DNA of 64,000 nucleotides from Ulota crispa (GCA_963920765.1 OY987242.1:30776002-30840001); one strand, 5' to 3'; shown: positions 12,152 to 24,404, counted from the stretch's first letter. Notes: generated from the sequence alone by a model not told the origin. Made by a program: numbers and translations.

Positions 12152-13123
12152 CCCCCTAAATGCCCAAGGCACCACATTATGGTGTTGACAATACTTTAAA
12201 CTTCTATAAAACCTAACTAAGTTGCAATTTTTAGTGTCTTCCATTTTTAAGTATTCTTTTAGAAGTCTAGTTTAGCATCAAAAATATGATTTTGTAAATG
12301 ATTCATTATGATTTTTCTATTCAAGATTTTGTGCAAGGGTGTCCATTGCAATCTTGACTTTTTTAGTGTCGAGACTCAAGAGCTCTTGGAAATGAGCCTC
12401 AAATACACAAGACTTTGGAGAAAAAATTCCACTAGAAATTCATCTAAAAAAATTGTAGAGGAGATTTTGAAAAGCTGTAAATTGATTGGAGTTTTGTATG
12501 TTATGTCTATTAACCCCATATTTTTCATGTGACCATTTTTTTAAGATTTGACATGTAAAAAGAGGATTGAAAGACTTCAAGTCATTTTCACAGTTTTAAC
12601 ACCCTTTTGATTAAACATTATAATATTTCAGTCCATAAATGAGGTTATTGTGTTTTCTTTTTCTAAGGTATGTACACCCATAAGCATCAAACTAAGGGTT
12701 TTGAACATGATGAGTATCAAAAACTTGCTAGCAAATTATAAGATCCTATTAGAAACATGAAAATAATGAGTTTGTACTTTCCAATGTATTATTTGGATAC
12801 TGTGAGAATAAGTTGTGAATTTTTGAAGAGCAAACTGCCATTGCACCCATAATCACTATTAAGATTTCATGTTCACATATTGTACATCCTTGTCATTACA
12901 TCTATTCACTTCCACATATTTTCCAAGATTTCAAAGCTGATAGTATGGGGACAGTGGTGCTTATGGGTATACATACTTTATGTGATCTCTAACATATGTA
13001 GTTTGATTTTGTACAGTTATATTTTTTATTTTTTAACTAAAAGAACTTCTTAAGAAAATTGATTTTTTATTCAACTTAGAACAAATTCCTAAAAGCTCAG
13101 AAAGTGCCTTGGGCATTTAGGGG
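12152..13123 (+). mobile_element. PB-B MITE copy 1 (piggyBac-type, TTAA)
   Basis: A 972-bp element with near-perfect terminal inverted repeats: CCCCCTAAATGCCCAAGGCA at the left, and CCCCTAAATGCCCAAGGCAC when the right end is reverse-complemented. The TTAA at 12148-12151 is shared with the neighbouring PB-A copy; the right TTAA is 13124-13127. It contains a nested TM-M element (12666-12978). It is related to 29224-29923 in opposite orientation. Confidence 0.8.
12666..12978. mobile_element. TM-M MITE copy 1 (TA target), nested in PB-B
   Basis: A 313-bp element flanked by TA at 12664-12665 and 12979-12980. Ends are AGGTATGTACACCCATAAGC and, reverse-complemented, AAGTATGTATACCCATAAGC. It has the same length as the copy at 14246-14558 and about 80% visual similarity across its length. 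TA targets suggest Tc1/mariner; the family is unnamed. Confidence 0.7.
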
Positions 13124-13127
13124 TTAA

Positions 13128-13980
13128 CCTCTAAAAGACTTGATCCATTTTGAAATGGTCAAATTTCATGTCTAAGCTAAATTTTGCCATTTAAAGTGTG
13201 TTCAAACAAAAAATTAATATTTTTATTATTTGAAGCTATGAATGATATATTACTGCAAGAAATTTCAATGTGTTTCACAAAAAGTTGTAATTGTTATCAA
13301 ATTTTTCAAAAAATGAACACAAATAAGTTAAAATAGCAAAAAAATCCAAATTACTTGAATTTTTATCAAGAGGTACAAGCTGCATTAAAGATTAGTGTGA
13401 AAAAATTTCAATTGGTTGTTTTATTTTTTACACCCAAAACCAACACAACAAAGAATTTAAAGTCAAATTTGACTATCAAACCAAATTTATCCTTATATTT
13501 AATTAATTTATAAAATCTTGATATTTTTTTGCTTGAAGACTCATTCATTTTCTATTTTTGTTATTTTTTTGATAAATTTGATGGCAAATTCAAATTATTG
13601 TGAGTTTTTGAAGCTAAATGTGGAGATAAAATCATATCAATAAGAAGATGTATTCAAAAAATCAGTAATTTTTACCACAAATGAGTGTTAGAATGAGAAC
13701 CAAATTTTGTAATTTAAACTCAAAATGCATTTAAAGGGTAGAAAATATGAATAAAAAACACACCATATTATGTTTTATGGATTTTAAAACTTGAAACTTT
13801 TAATGACAACAACTTTTTCAATTTTTGACATTTTCCAAATAAATTAAATAGTATAAAAAGAGAACTTGTCAAACTTCATTTTCTTAATTTAAATCATGTC
13901 TAAAAATTTGACATTTAAAAAATTATTATCAGAGTTGACCAAGACGCAACCACTTTTTGGATGCAGTGACCTTACAGGGT
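13128..13980. mobile_element. Possible decayed TTAA element
   Basis: It starts TTAACCTCTAAAAGAC directly at the right TTAA of PB-B copy 1, and a candidate right edge TTACAGGG-TTTAAC lies near 13981. The end similarity is weak and no second copy was found, so this may be plain intergenic DNA. Confidence 0.25.
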
Positions 13981-14245
13981 TTAACAATCATAATTCTAAA
14001 ATGATGTGCAGTATACTAGACCGTGTCTCACACAAAAGAAAGTAAATACAAACAGGGGATTTGTACATGAAATCACGTATGTGGCAGGCTGTCACGGGAA
14101 CACCAGAGCATCCAAATCACAGCACTTAGGCTGAGATTAGATGGCATGCCGTCATGTAAGGTCAAGGTAGAAAATTCTAGCTTTTTCACAGGCTACAAAA
14201 TGTGAGCGTTTAGATATTTATCATATGGAGAATCAGCATTCCTTA

Positions 14246-14558
14246 CGGTAGGAATATTCATAAGCGTTAGTTTAAGGGTTTTGAACATGATGACTATTAA
14301 TAAACATCTAGCAAATTATAAGATCCTGTTAGCAACAAAAAAATAATGAGTTTGCATTTTTAAATGTATTATTTGGATATTGTGAGAATAAGTTGTGACT
14401 TTTAAAGAGCAAACTGCCATTGTACCCAAAATCAACGATAAGGTTTCATGTGCACATGTTGTATATCCTTGTGATTACATCTATTTACTTCTATAGATTT
14501 TCCAAGATTTTAGAGGTGACGGTTATGGGGACACTAACGCTTATGGGTATTCCTACCT
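14246..14558. mobile_element. TM-M MITE copy 2 (TA target)
   Basis: A 313-bp element between TA 14244-14245 and TA 14559-14560. Ends are CGGTAGGAATATTCATAAGC and, reverse-complemented, AGGTAGGAATACCCATAAGC. The body matches copy 1 throughout, including GGGTTTTGAACATGATGA. Non-coding. Confidence 0.75.
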
Positions 14559-14560
14559 TA

Positions 14561-15790
14561 AATTGGCTAAATTTAGTTGGATTTCTTCAAAATAAAAATG
14601 TGTGCTACACGTCTACAGGAAAAAAACTGAATTTTTTAAAGATTTGAGCAAGCAATCATATTTGGAAAATGTCAAATTGCAGCTTGTTATTTCCTCCCAC
14701 TTTGCAACTAGCATCCATCCCCTCCGTCAACTTCACGGATGTCACTCCTTAGCTATCTCAAGCATACACATATTGCTGCAACTCAACATCTTTACTATCC
14801 AAATTGCAACCTCCAATTTGCTCTTGCACAATTGATGTTCATGAAGGGGTTAGTTGAACCAATGGAGTTTAGGTTTAGTGGTTTATCTGTTGAGGTGTTG
14901 ATCTTTGTTGCAAACTTGCAACGACGCAACGCCACTTGCATACTTGCTAATGTGCACATAATCATGCAGCCTAATGCTCAATTGCTTGTTATTGTGTGGT
15001 TTAGGTTCAATTGCACGGATTGCATGTATGTGCGGTTGAATTGTAGCAGAGGATAAGCATGCTCTGCAATTTTAAAGTTGAACCTTAACCTCAACAACCT
15101 CCTCTAGATTTACTTGAATTTGCTAGGAAAGCTAAAGCTTAGAGTTCAAGGCACGTGCAATTGCAACTTTTCATTGCTTATGTCAATTCTGATCCATACT
15201 ACTATGGTTTGTTTTTATTAGTGTGCAAATCACTAATACTGCAAAATGGGCAATCTTGCTATAGCAAGATGGGTTCAATTTCCAAATTAGTGACACAATG
15301 TTTGTTTTAGAGCATTTGAAATTTTGTACCACAATTATCAATATTTTACATTTCCCAAGATTGGTTAGCAATTGCAACAAAGTGATTCACCAAAAGTAGC
15401 CATTAATAAACCCCCACAATTTCTTTTAGGTTTACAAGTCATATTCTACTTCAAAAAAAATTATCCAAAATTCTACATTTTTTCCCTTAGTTATTTGCTA
15501 TGCTTTTACCATTTTCCTTCCATACCGCAATGATAGCTCCTTTCTTCCCACTGTTATAGCCATTAGGCTAAAAACCCAAAACCAATTCTAGAAATGTTGG
15601 CTGGAGATTGAATTTGGAACTTTTAAATTTAGATTCGGACTCAAAGACCTTGCTTTAGTCTAGAATATTGGAAGAGGTTGCTTTATACATTACCAAAAAA
15701 GAAGACAAAATATTACTTTTACCTTGGATTGTAAAAACAATGAATTTTGCCTTTACTGTCCCACCATACGGCATGTCATCTAACCCTAGC
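14561..15790. other. Intergenic, no gene recognised
   Basis: AT-rich DNA with chance ORFs only. Confidence 0.45.
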
Positions 15791-15801
15791 CTAGCACTCA
15801 G

Positions 15802-15995
15802 GTGTTGCAAAGTTATCCAGAAGCACGCTTCCTCATGCTTTCTAAAGTGCCGAGGAGGGAACTTTTTGCATTTTCACTGGTCGAGCGGCACGTACATAAC
15901 ATTGTTAACCAAGCTTCAATCCTCTCCCCAGCCGTGGAGGAATATTCCCCTCGGGATACTTGGGAGGAGAGTTTAGTTATAAATCCTGGCAAGTG
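15802..15995 (+). pseudogene. Exon-like coding fragment, unknown protein
   Basis: After an acceptor-like CTAGCACTCAG, a frame of about 64 codons runs to a TGA. Its composition is protein-like (segments such as YPEARFLMLSKVPRREL and VEEYSPRDTWEESL) and GC content is higher than the surroundings. A GTGATT donor overlaps the last codons. I do not recognise the family and see no convincing neighbouring exon, so it may be an isolated captured or relict exon, or chance. Confidence 0.3.
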
Positions 15996-16755
15996 ATTAG
16001 TAGCAATCAATAGTATTCTGATGGCATTTGTTGGGGATCCTCATATTGGGGGAGCAAAAAGGGACCTCAGTGAAGGTTAACAATGTTATGTAAATTACTC
16101 TACAATGAAAAGAAAAAATGAAAAAAATGGATGAAATCATTCATGCGTGGCATGTTTTTTTCATAAAACTTTGTTCATAACATTAGTCTTCATCCAAGTT
16201 TTTATCAAACTTATTGTTTCTGGGAGTTCTTTTGAGAAGGACTTGACTACTTCATCCATATTTTCATCCAGTTTGATTTTTAGCCCTTTACAGGGACAGC
16301 TTTACAAATCAAGAGTGCAGCTTTTAAACTATTGATGAATATAAATAGGTGTAGTGTATACAAATATTGGATTCTTCATCCATTCACAAAGTTTGTTTCA
16401 CGTTAGAAATTGTATTTCCTAAACTAAGCAATGTTCTTCCAAAACAATTTAAGAAAATAATCATGATTAGTTCTTACAAAAAATCCAAAAAATTTACATT
16501 ATAGAGTGCATGACACCATAAACCAACAAACTCTCTTATGGTGGCCAAATTTCTAGACAATATTTCTTTTCTTTGTTTCTCACCCTAACATGTTCCAAAA
16601 TTCATATGGCACCTCTTTCTTGATTTGGCATGATCATGATGAACATAAATGCCTTGATTGATATCATGATTCCTTTTGGATCTCTATAGATTTAGTGTGT
16701 CAGCATGTCAAGTTGTGAGCTAGTTAATTTAATCCAAACTAACTATTAATACTAA

Positions 16756-16877
16756 TGGTATGTTCACACTTGGTGCTAGGAGGGGTATTAGCAATATGAA
16801 TGTAGTCTAAAGATATGTCCAAATACATAAATTTTCCCTTGCTACTACCCCTCTTAACACCAAGTGTGAACATACCT
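16756..16877. mobile_element. Small foldback MITE, TAA target (Tourist-like)
   Basis: A 122-bp hairpin element whose left end TGGTATGTTCACACTTGGTG pairs with the right end AGGTATGTTCACACTTGGTG (reverse-complemented). The inverted repeat covers about 35 bp per side. Flanks are TAA at 16753-16755 and 16878-16880, the target type of PIF/Harbinger (Tourist) MITEs. The assignment rests on target site and size only. Confidence 0.6.
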
Positions 16878-16880
16878 TAA

Positions 16881-17416
16881 GGCAGCTAGTGCTAGCATGT
16901 TAGGAGTTTAGGATGACTAATTTTTTGCTGTCTTAGTGTAAAATGTCAAATAGTTGCCTATTTGGAATGTTGGTAATTTTCTTTTGATAAAAAATAATTC
17001 CAATATGTTTTTGTAACTTTTTTCCTAATACCTCCTTGCTTACACTTACAAAGAGTTTTAATTAATTAAGGGGTGTCATGAATAGTTATTATGATAGTTA
17101 GATTTTTGTTGGTTTATGGTGTCTTGCACTATAGAACTCTATAGTACACTCAACATGACATGTACAAAGTACAAACAAACTGAAAATCTTGTGAAAATCA
17201 TTGATGTTCATTACATACTAAGTTTTGAAGGGAATTTTATCTGTTAGAATCTTGATGATATAAACTCTTTTATGCCGATGGTGAGTCCAATGGTAGATCC
17301 AATCATATGGATTTAAATTGTATTTTAAACTTTAAAAAAATCATTTAATTATTCATCTAGATTGCACTTTATAAGATACCTTCACATTTTTTGGGACTTA
17401 GACTACCTTTTTGGTC
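16881..17416. other. Intergenic, no gene recognised
   Basis: AT-rich spacer before the PB nest. Confidence 0.45.
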
Positions 17417-19183
17417 TTAACCCCTAAAGACCCAAGGGGGTAAGGGCAAAACATAGATGTGTTATAAAATAGTACTTTTGTAACTTTGATGAAGTTTGCT
17501 TCAAAAGAAAAAATAAGAATCATAATGTTTAGTGATTGTCCATATGGTCAAACACTTAAAAAAAGGTTTTAGGTTTTTATGTAATGAATTTAGAAGCATT
17601 TACCATTTAATATTCACCAAAATTACAAATTTTACTCATAGATTTCAAAATTTGGATTAAAAACACACATTCTATCCTAAACTTCAAAAATGCAAACTTC
17701 TGAAAGGAGAGAACATCACTAGTTTCTTGAAATAGAAAATTTTACAACACTAGCAAATATTGAAGTGTTTGTTTTTGAAAAATTCTCCTTGGTGGAGTTT
17801 AACCCCTTGAGGACAAAGGTGGTTTCAACAAAACTGGGAAGTGAAAACTAGGGTCACATTTGAAGGTTCAAAGGAAGAAGATGGTAGCATGCATGAGTGA
17901 TCTAACCGTACAAAAGTACTGTGGGTTTCACGTACTTTCCAAAAAAAATTTTGCAGATTATTTGAACCCATGGATTCACATATTATAATGGTTTAGCACA
18001 AAAAGCTTGTAAGGTATAAATCCTGATTTTGGGTCCTATAATAGCTTCAAAAATTCCCAGAAAATGCAGAAGGCCTCAAATCCCTTCTTTCCTTTGGGAT
18101 ATCTTTGTTTGGCGCCTACTCTACACATCTCTCAAAAACATTTTAGAGCCATCAACATCCCATAGTAAGGGAGTTGCCTTCAAAAACAAGGGGTTTCAAA
18201 GAGCTCCGAAGGGGCCATCAATCTCAAATAAATTTAGCAAATTCCCTGTAAGGTATCCTTTGAGATCCTCCGGTGATTAGACAAACATTTAGATCAACTA
18301 CAAGTGGGGAAAAAAAAACATGAAAAAACATGAGGACAGATTTAGATGATCCTATAATTGCAAGCTACCTATCACCCGCCCAAATGCCGGGATTTTCAAC
18401 ACAGACCCGGGGAGTTACTCGGCCAACAGATATTAGACCTACCATTCTCTAGCGTGCTGGGTATGTAGCCCATGGAAATTAATGCGGGAACATGGCGTTT
18501 TTGAGCGGAACTAGGCTTTCTCCTGCGGGAACGTATCTCCACGCCGCAAGATCAACGGCTCATAACAACGTGCATGCCCAAATGAAGGATGATATACGCT
18601 AAAGCACACAAGAAGTGCCAGACAAGCCCAACAACTAACTTCCTCTGTTGCAGCCTTCTTAGCTCACAGATTGATCCAATTCAAGCTCACATCTTCTGAA
18701 GCGGACCAAGCAGTTTCAACATAATGCAAGTTAATTTCTGGAAGAAAGGGTCTTCTCTACACATGAATACTGACAGGCACTTGCATGCAAAACATAATGA
18801 ATAGAACTTGGAGGGACTGCTAAGGCCGAGTTCAAATCAATTCTTAGAAGCATCAAGATTGACATTGTTATATTGCACAACCGGCAGTACAAACTTGGAC
18901 TCACAAGAGTTCACATTCACAATGATCAAGAGCATGCTCACACACTGAAGGAACACAAGAAAGAGCAAACTGAAGCCTACGATATGAAAACTTCTAGGGA
19001 TTCATTGAAAAGGGAAGGCCTATTCCATGCACGAGGTTGGTTATCGAGCCAGCTGCTGCAAGGAGTGTCGACGAGATCTGCTGGACGTGCTCCTTGCTCC
19101 AACGTTTGCAACCCAACCCTCCACTGGGACTACCTTTGGAGTGATTGTCGTTGGGAGTACCTCCAAAACATAGAGGACATGAA

Positions 19184-21277
19184 CTACCACTTGCTAAGGA
19201 CACAAGCAGCCCACTTTGCTCGACTATGAGCTTTCACAAAGCATTCACCCTTGGAAATGTATTTTCCTCCACACCCTTTGCAGATCCTAGCTTGTTTTTT
19301 GCCGCATATGCGGCATTTGCAGTGCTTCTTCTCTGGATGCCTTATGCTATAATGTATTCCTCTACGCATGGGAAAACCCTTGAACACTGTCCTACCAAGC
19401 TTTGTGGAGTCTGCACACAACCAAGCTGCAATCACCCAATGATAGGCCTTGCAAGACATGGGCTGATCATCTCTGCTTCAACAATTCAAGTCATACAGCA
19501 TGTACAAGTTTCCTAGGCTAGTATCCAGTACAAACAATAGAAGGGGGTGCCACCACTTGGCTAAAAAGATCTGGCAAGTATAGTTTCCACGTTTCTGGTC
19601 AACAATGTCTATTCCCCTCATGTGACTGACATACTCCAGAATCAAAGGGCAAGTTGGCAGTACAACATGGCGACTGTGTATCCACCTCTGTGTAAAACAA
19701 TTGATAGAGAGTGGATTATTGTGAGTACTCAAGAAGTGCACAATCTGAGAATCGAACCAGCATACCGCAACCATCTGCTACCCAGCGTGCATTTTGTGAA
19801 ACAAAGTACCCCTATTGCCTTTGTCAATCTTATGATGCCCAGTGAGATTCTTCGGAAAGAACTTCACATTACTCTTGCACGTTCCGGTGGCAAAGAACCT
19901 CTTTGACAGCAACGTGTCGAACAACTTGACCCCTGTAAAATAATTATCTACAACTACGCAGTATCTACAATGCAAGAGCTCGTCCATCAAACGAAGCACC
20001 ACTTGAGTACCCATCAACTGGTCACTACTACTAGCCTCTGTGGTAGCACCTAGGTAGACCTCAAAGTTCCAAACATAACATGTTATAGAACAAGCAGTAG
20101 CATAGACCTTTATACCATATCTTACTAGCTTATTCATCATATACTGCAAGAAACTACAGTATTGACCCTTGTAAGCTATCATGATTTTGTCCACCATTAG
20201 AAATTTTTGTGGATTCAAAAGTTTCTTGTACAATGCCACAAAGCTATCAATTAGCCATTGAACCTTCTTTAGCTTATCAAATTTTGGTTCTGACACGTTG
20301 GCAGAGACCTTGCTATTGTTTACAAGATGAATATTCCTAAGAATACTTAAGAAACAATCTCTAGCCATGACATTTTTGACCACTGGACACCCAAAGAAGA
20401 AATCCCATGACCAGCAATCTTTCAATGCTGGCTCACTTTTCAAGCCTAAGTAGACTACAATCACAAACCAGGCTTTGAGGGATTTGACCGTCAGCTTCTT
20501 CCACTTTTGACCGCCCTTGGACTTTCCTGCAATTTTCTTGGAGATACTATGGACCGTCTGACTCACGTAGGCATTTGTCTCTTTCACTATCCGCTCTATA
20601 GTTTCTTTGGGCCAAAAAAGAGAAAAGAAAGAGTGGATTGGAGGTCTCCTCCAACCATAGAAAGTGGTTGGACCAGTTGGCGGTCCAATAAAAGTATTAC
20701 GAGACCCTTTGAAGTTTCAATCTTGACTCTCTCATTTTGATTCCACATACTTCTCCTCAAAGGGTAGATTTGCTATATCATAGACTCCAATCTCACCAAG
20801 CAACTCCTCGGGTTTTGCTACAAAAGCCTTGTGCTCACTGTTGGAGTCATAAGGATCCGCTTCAGGGAAGTCCCTGAAGACCGCCTTCCACTTTGAGGCG
20901 TTGGAATTACTAGACACAACTTTTGCTTGGCATATAGTTTTGACTGGGCTTGGAAATGTGAACCCTCTATTTTGATCCTTCCAATGAGATTGTGTTGGAA
21001 GAAGCGTTTGCAATGACGTACCTACGATTGGGGCGACAAGAAGCATAGCGCTTTGGTCCCCTTTGCTGGCAATTGTGCGCCTCTTGGGCTTATAGAGTCT
21101 GTCCCCAGGATAAATCCCACACTTTGCCAAAAAATCTTCCAAGAAGACATCACTGCCGCTATCACTCCCTCCTTTGTCCTTGCTGTTGGTCCTAGAATTG
21201 TCACTGCAATTCTCTTGGCACACTAAACCATCCTCTTGTGGCAATGGTGGAATCCCATTATACTTTGCCAATGCCAT
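19184..21277 (-). pseudogene. piggyBac-family (DDE_Tnp_1_7) transposase, four in-frame stops
   Basis: The gene reads on the minus strand from ATG at 21277, 698 codons in one frame; piggyBac transposases are usually about 550-650 residues. A lead-in of about 185 codons is polar and Ser/Asp/Glu-rich. The core opens with a GPPTGP motif near 20690. The acidic triad is in place: D at 20189-20191 (LMVDKIMIAYKG), D at 19946-19948 (VVVDNYFTG), and D at 19607-19609 plus 19598-19600 (GIDIVDQ). The typical KWW-NLYMLYD block follows. A C-terminal cysteine-rich zinc-ribbon (CKCRICGKKQARICKGCGG) lies near 19300. Stops occur at 20732-20734 (TGA), 20717-20719 (TGA), 19778-19780 (TAG) and 19478-19480 (TGA). 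There is no frameshift, which implies fairly recent inactivation. In life the enzyme would cut and paste DNA at TTAA. The family call is firm; the start codon is less certain because the frame is open further upstream. Confidence 0.85.
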
Positions 21278-21742
21278 TTGTATGCTCAAGTTGATGCAAT
21301 CACTTGCTCGGATGTTGACGTAGCCGGTTGTCCCTGAAAAACTGACACGGTATATTTCTTCTCTGCTCTACAGGTTTTTCTGTACATGGAGTGTATGGAC
21401 ACCAAAAACCAATCAATGTGAGCCTACTTCTTTGGTACCCCAACCAATTTTGCTACTGGGACAAACACCTCCCGCGGGAATTCTCCTGTAGCTTACAAGC
21501 CTCGATGGTTTGGAATTGCTGTCTTTATCCATCGTCATTGTCCTTCCTGAGATCCAAGCATCCTTTTGTCACCTCTGTCATCCGATCCCTCCCCCACAGT
21601 ACCATCTCCCACCTCTGTCAAATGTCCTTCATTGAATTAAAGAGCTCATTGTCTTGCTGCACCGCGCAATGAAGGTGGTGAACTGCGTCCAATTTCGACC
21701 TCTGGATTAATCCACCCCTTTGGAGTACTTGGCGCTGTGCGG

Positions 21743-21868
21743 CATGGGGAACCTATCTTTGCCTGAGAACCAAATTTTCTCCCACGTCTTCTGAAGGGGC
21801 TGCAACATGGGGAACCTATCTCTGCCTAAGAACCAAATTTTCTCCCACATCTTCTGAAGGGGCTGCGA
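21743..21868. repeat. 63-bp tandem duplication inside the piggyBac element
   Basis: Two consecutive 63-bp units both begin CATGGGGAACCTATCT, with a handful of differences. They lie upstream of the transposase start, in the element's right non-coding part. Confidence 0.85.
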
Positions 21869-23311
21869 CCTCGCTCTCCTCGGCTACCCGCAAGCACACT
21901 CTTGCCTCCCATAGACAACAAGTGCTTTGCGTGGACCTTGTCCACTTCAATGGCAACATTGGCAACGCTTCTTCTTGGCACCTTTACCCTCCTCTTTGTG
22001 TGTTTGCCCTTTCTTTTCTTCACCCAAGAGTGTTCCGATGACCCTGCCTCCTAGTCCAAATGTGGCAACTTTGACTTGCCTTTCCTTGGGAATGTTTGTG
22101 GCTCAAGTGTGAGAGGTGGAGCTACTACTAGTTCTGCAAGCCTGCGCACTCTCCTTGTCGCCACCGGTGACCTCAGCACTAGTTTCCCTACAGCCCTCAC
22201 CATTATCGCAAACCCTAATTTCAGGCTAGAGCTTGTTCCTCACAACATCCAGAATCTCTACGGGGAACTATTTTTTATCACACCACCCCAGAAACCTTGC
22301 TACTGATTGGTAGAATTTATGTCTCTACCCTCTAGAAGAAGGATTCCTTGGAAGCTTACGGCTACCCCTCTTTGTTGGAAGACCCCTTAAAAAACCCTCA
22401 CTCATGCAGCCCAAAATTCTTGCAATCGTCACTAAATTCTGAGTTTGTATCCCCACATACCCCTCAATTATACTTGCCTCCAATGCTAAGTGTGCTGGTG
22501 GTACTGGGGGCTCCTTTGACCGCTCCATCGTTGGAGCAGCCACCTCACACACCTTCCGTAGTCTTCACAAGCGCCTCTGTACTAGGACTTGACAATTAAA
22601 AATTGCAAACCCTAAGCCACTCGTGAAGCCACTTGCAGCACTCATTTCTTGAACACGACATGAGAAGGACCCGCAGCTTTTGCAAGATTTTGCAAGAGAG
22701 TGGAGGGACAAATCCAAGAGGGGAGAGAGACAAAATTCTGGCGGGAGAGAGGCTAGCTGAAGGATACTTAAAAAAGCTCGGAAGGCCTACAATGGCTTTG
22801 GCGCCTCTTGCCTTTGTAGGTACCCAGCCTGCGACTTCAATACCTGGCCCATCTTAGCCCATTGGGTTTAGGGCCTTGAGACTTGGCCAAGATCTCAGAG
22901 CAGCTCTAATGCTTGAGGCCATTATTTTTTGTGCAAAATAAACATTTAGTTTTTTCACAAATCAAATTAGGCATCTACACTTTGTTAGTGATGTAGATGA
23001 ACTTTGTAATATACATTTTCAGCAATTTTGATTTCCATTTTGATATACTCAGCATGCAAAGCTTCTTTGAGGACACAATGTGTCCTCATAGTCCTCAAGG
23101 AGTTAACTTGGATTGACATGCATGATTCAAGTCATGTTGGAAAATAGACTTGATTTTCTATCACAAACCAAAAATACTTTTTAAAAAAAGTTTTTTTTCA
23201 TCTCGGGCAGCCTGGAAAAAATGGGCAATGACCAAAAAATGGTCAATTGGGCGCTTAAGGGTTAAGAGGTCTTTGAAGGATCCTGGTCTTAAGAAGTCTT
23301 TAAAAATTTAA

Positions 23312-24404
23312 CTACTATAGGACCATTGTCCTTTTGGAGGACAAATGGGTTTTCAAGCATGTACCTATAGCTAAACCACTTTGTGTGATTTTTTGAAACT
23401 TTTCTTCACTACAAGGGAGCAGTGTCAATTTGGACATTTTTTGTCAATTAGGTCACCTTGATTCGGACACTTTTCTATCAATTTAGATATATTTTTGTCA
23501 ATTTGGACATTTTAGTCAATTTGGGCGTGTCACTGCTGACAGTTTTTCTTGTAGTGATTAAAGACATTGAATTCAAAAACTTGCGTGGGCATCTACATTT
23601 TCCTTCATTTTGACATTTATTGAAGAATTTATGCATGAATTTCTAAAAATAGGTGAAGGCAGGCAGCCCAAAAACTTTTTAAAATTGCATTTTTTAAAAT
23701 AAAGATTTGAAATTGGTCCTTTGCATTTACATATATGTAGGAAGCTTTGAATCATTCAATTTGGATTGATGAGTGAGAAGTTTTAGTTTGTTGGTAGGTA
23801 TGGGACTCCCAAACCTCCATTCCTTTTGCCTCTTGTAAAATTTGGTGCTTTGTTTTTTTGAGCTCTTTGTGTATTTGCTTTTTGACTTTGTTTTTTCCAA
23901 GTTGTAGTAGATTAATATTCCTTGGTTTTCACCATTTGGATAAAAGTAATTCAAATTGCTAAGTTATACATAAATCCTCCAATTTTGCCTAGTGTATATG
24001 CAAATTTCATGACCTTACAACATTGCAAGATTTTACAAAATATGATTCACACCTCCAATTCCTTTGAAAATTCTCCCACACTTACATAATTTGGTCTTCT
24101 ACATGGAAAAAATAAACCTCAACTTTGTGCAGAGCAATTTTTTGTTATAGGAGAGGTCAAAGGCATTTGAAAATTTTGGAAAATAGAGAAAACAACTTTT
24201 TTTTTTCACTTTAGATGTTAATATCTCATTCCTCCACATCTAGAATGAGCTGATTTTTTTCCCTCAAGTACCTCCCATAGTCTAGGGCAAGATCTTGTGG
24301 TTGCATTTCCAAAAAAACTTTTTTTCCTACCTTTCTACTCATTCCCCCAAAATTGGCAGTTTTGAGTGACTTTCACAAATAACTTGGGCTTGGTCCTTAA
24401 GAGG
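23312..24404 (+). mobile_element. PB-G copy 3 (TTAA element) with nested CACTA MITE
   Basis: Between TTAA 23308-23311 and TTAA 24405-24408. It starts CTACTATAGGACCATTGTCC; the right end reverse-complemented is CCTCTTAAGGACCAAGCCC. The body shares GGCATGTACCTATGGCTAAA-type sequence with 28234-29167 and 41877-42596. It is interrupted by the CACTA-type MITE at 23407-23556. Non-coding. Confidence 0.7.
23407..23556. mobile_element. CACTA-type MITE copy 1, nested in PB-G
   Basis: A 150-bp element starting CACTACAAGGGAGCAGTGTC and ending TTTTTCTTGTAGTG. CACTACAAG is the classic terminus of plant CACTA (En/Spm) elements. Flanks CTT (left) and ATT (right) form an imperfect 3-bp duplication. The interior has repeated TCAATTTGGACA-like phrases. 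Related PB-G elements lack it at this position. Confidence 0.7.

Larger units (their letters stand above)
17803..23102 (-). mobile_element. 5.3-kb piggyBac transposon with broken transposase
   Basis: The element is bounded by TTAA at 17799-17802 and 23103-23106, with termini CCCCTTGAGGACAAAGG and (right end reverse-complemented) CTCCTTGAGGACTATGAGG. The terminal inverted repeat is about 12 bp, with a further GAGGACAC motif inside the right end. It carries one transposase gene on the minus strand (21277 to 19184), about 1.4 kb of non-coding DNA on the left and about 1.8 kb on the right. The right non-coding part includes a 63-bp tandem duplication. It is inserted at an internal TTAA of a PB-A MITE, and the undamaged PB-A copies provide the empty site. 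It is presumably now immobile unless helped in trans, because its transposase frame is interrupted. Confidence 0.85.
17421..23261 (+). mobile_element. PB-A copy 2, split by a 5.3-kb piggyBac insertion
   Basis: The left part (17421-17798) begins CCCCTAAAGACCCAAGG after TTAA 17417-17420. The right part (23107-23261) resumes CTTGGATTGACATG and ends GGGCGCTTAAGGG before TTAA 23262-23265. Removing 17803-23102 plus one TTAA rejoins a PB-A element of about 0.54 kb, the size of the intact copy at 11.6 kb. Confidence 0.8.

Noticed and set aside
20507..20740. Plus-strand ORFs opposite the piggyBac transposase
   Set aside because: They are antisense shadows of the minus-strand transposase frame.
20683..20760. 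A short intron to remove the first two transposase stops
   Set aside because: A GTATGT donor and a CAAAG acceptor exist about 44 nt apart, but splicing them puts the downstream core out of frame; two in-frame TGA codons explain the data more simply.
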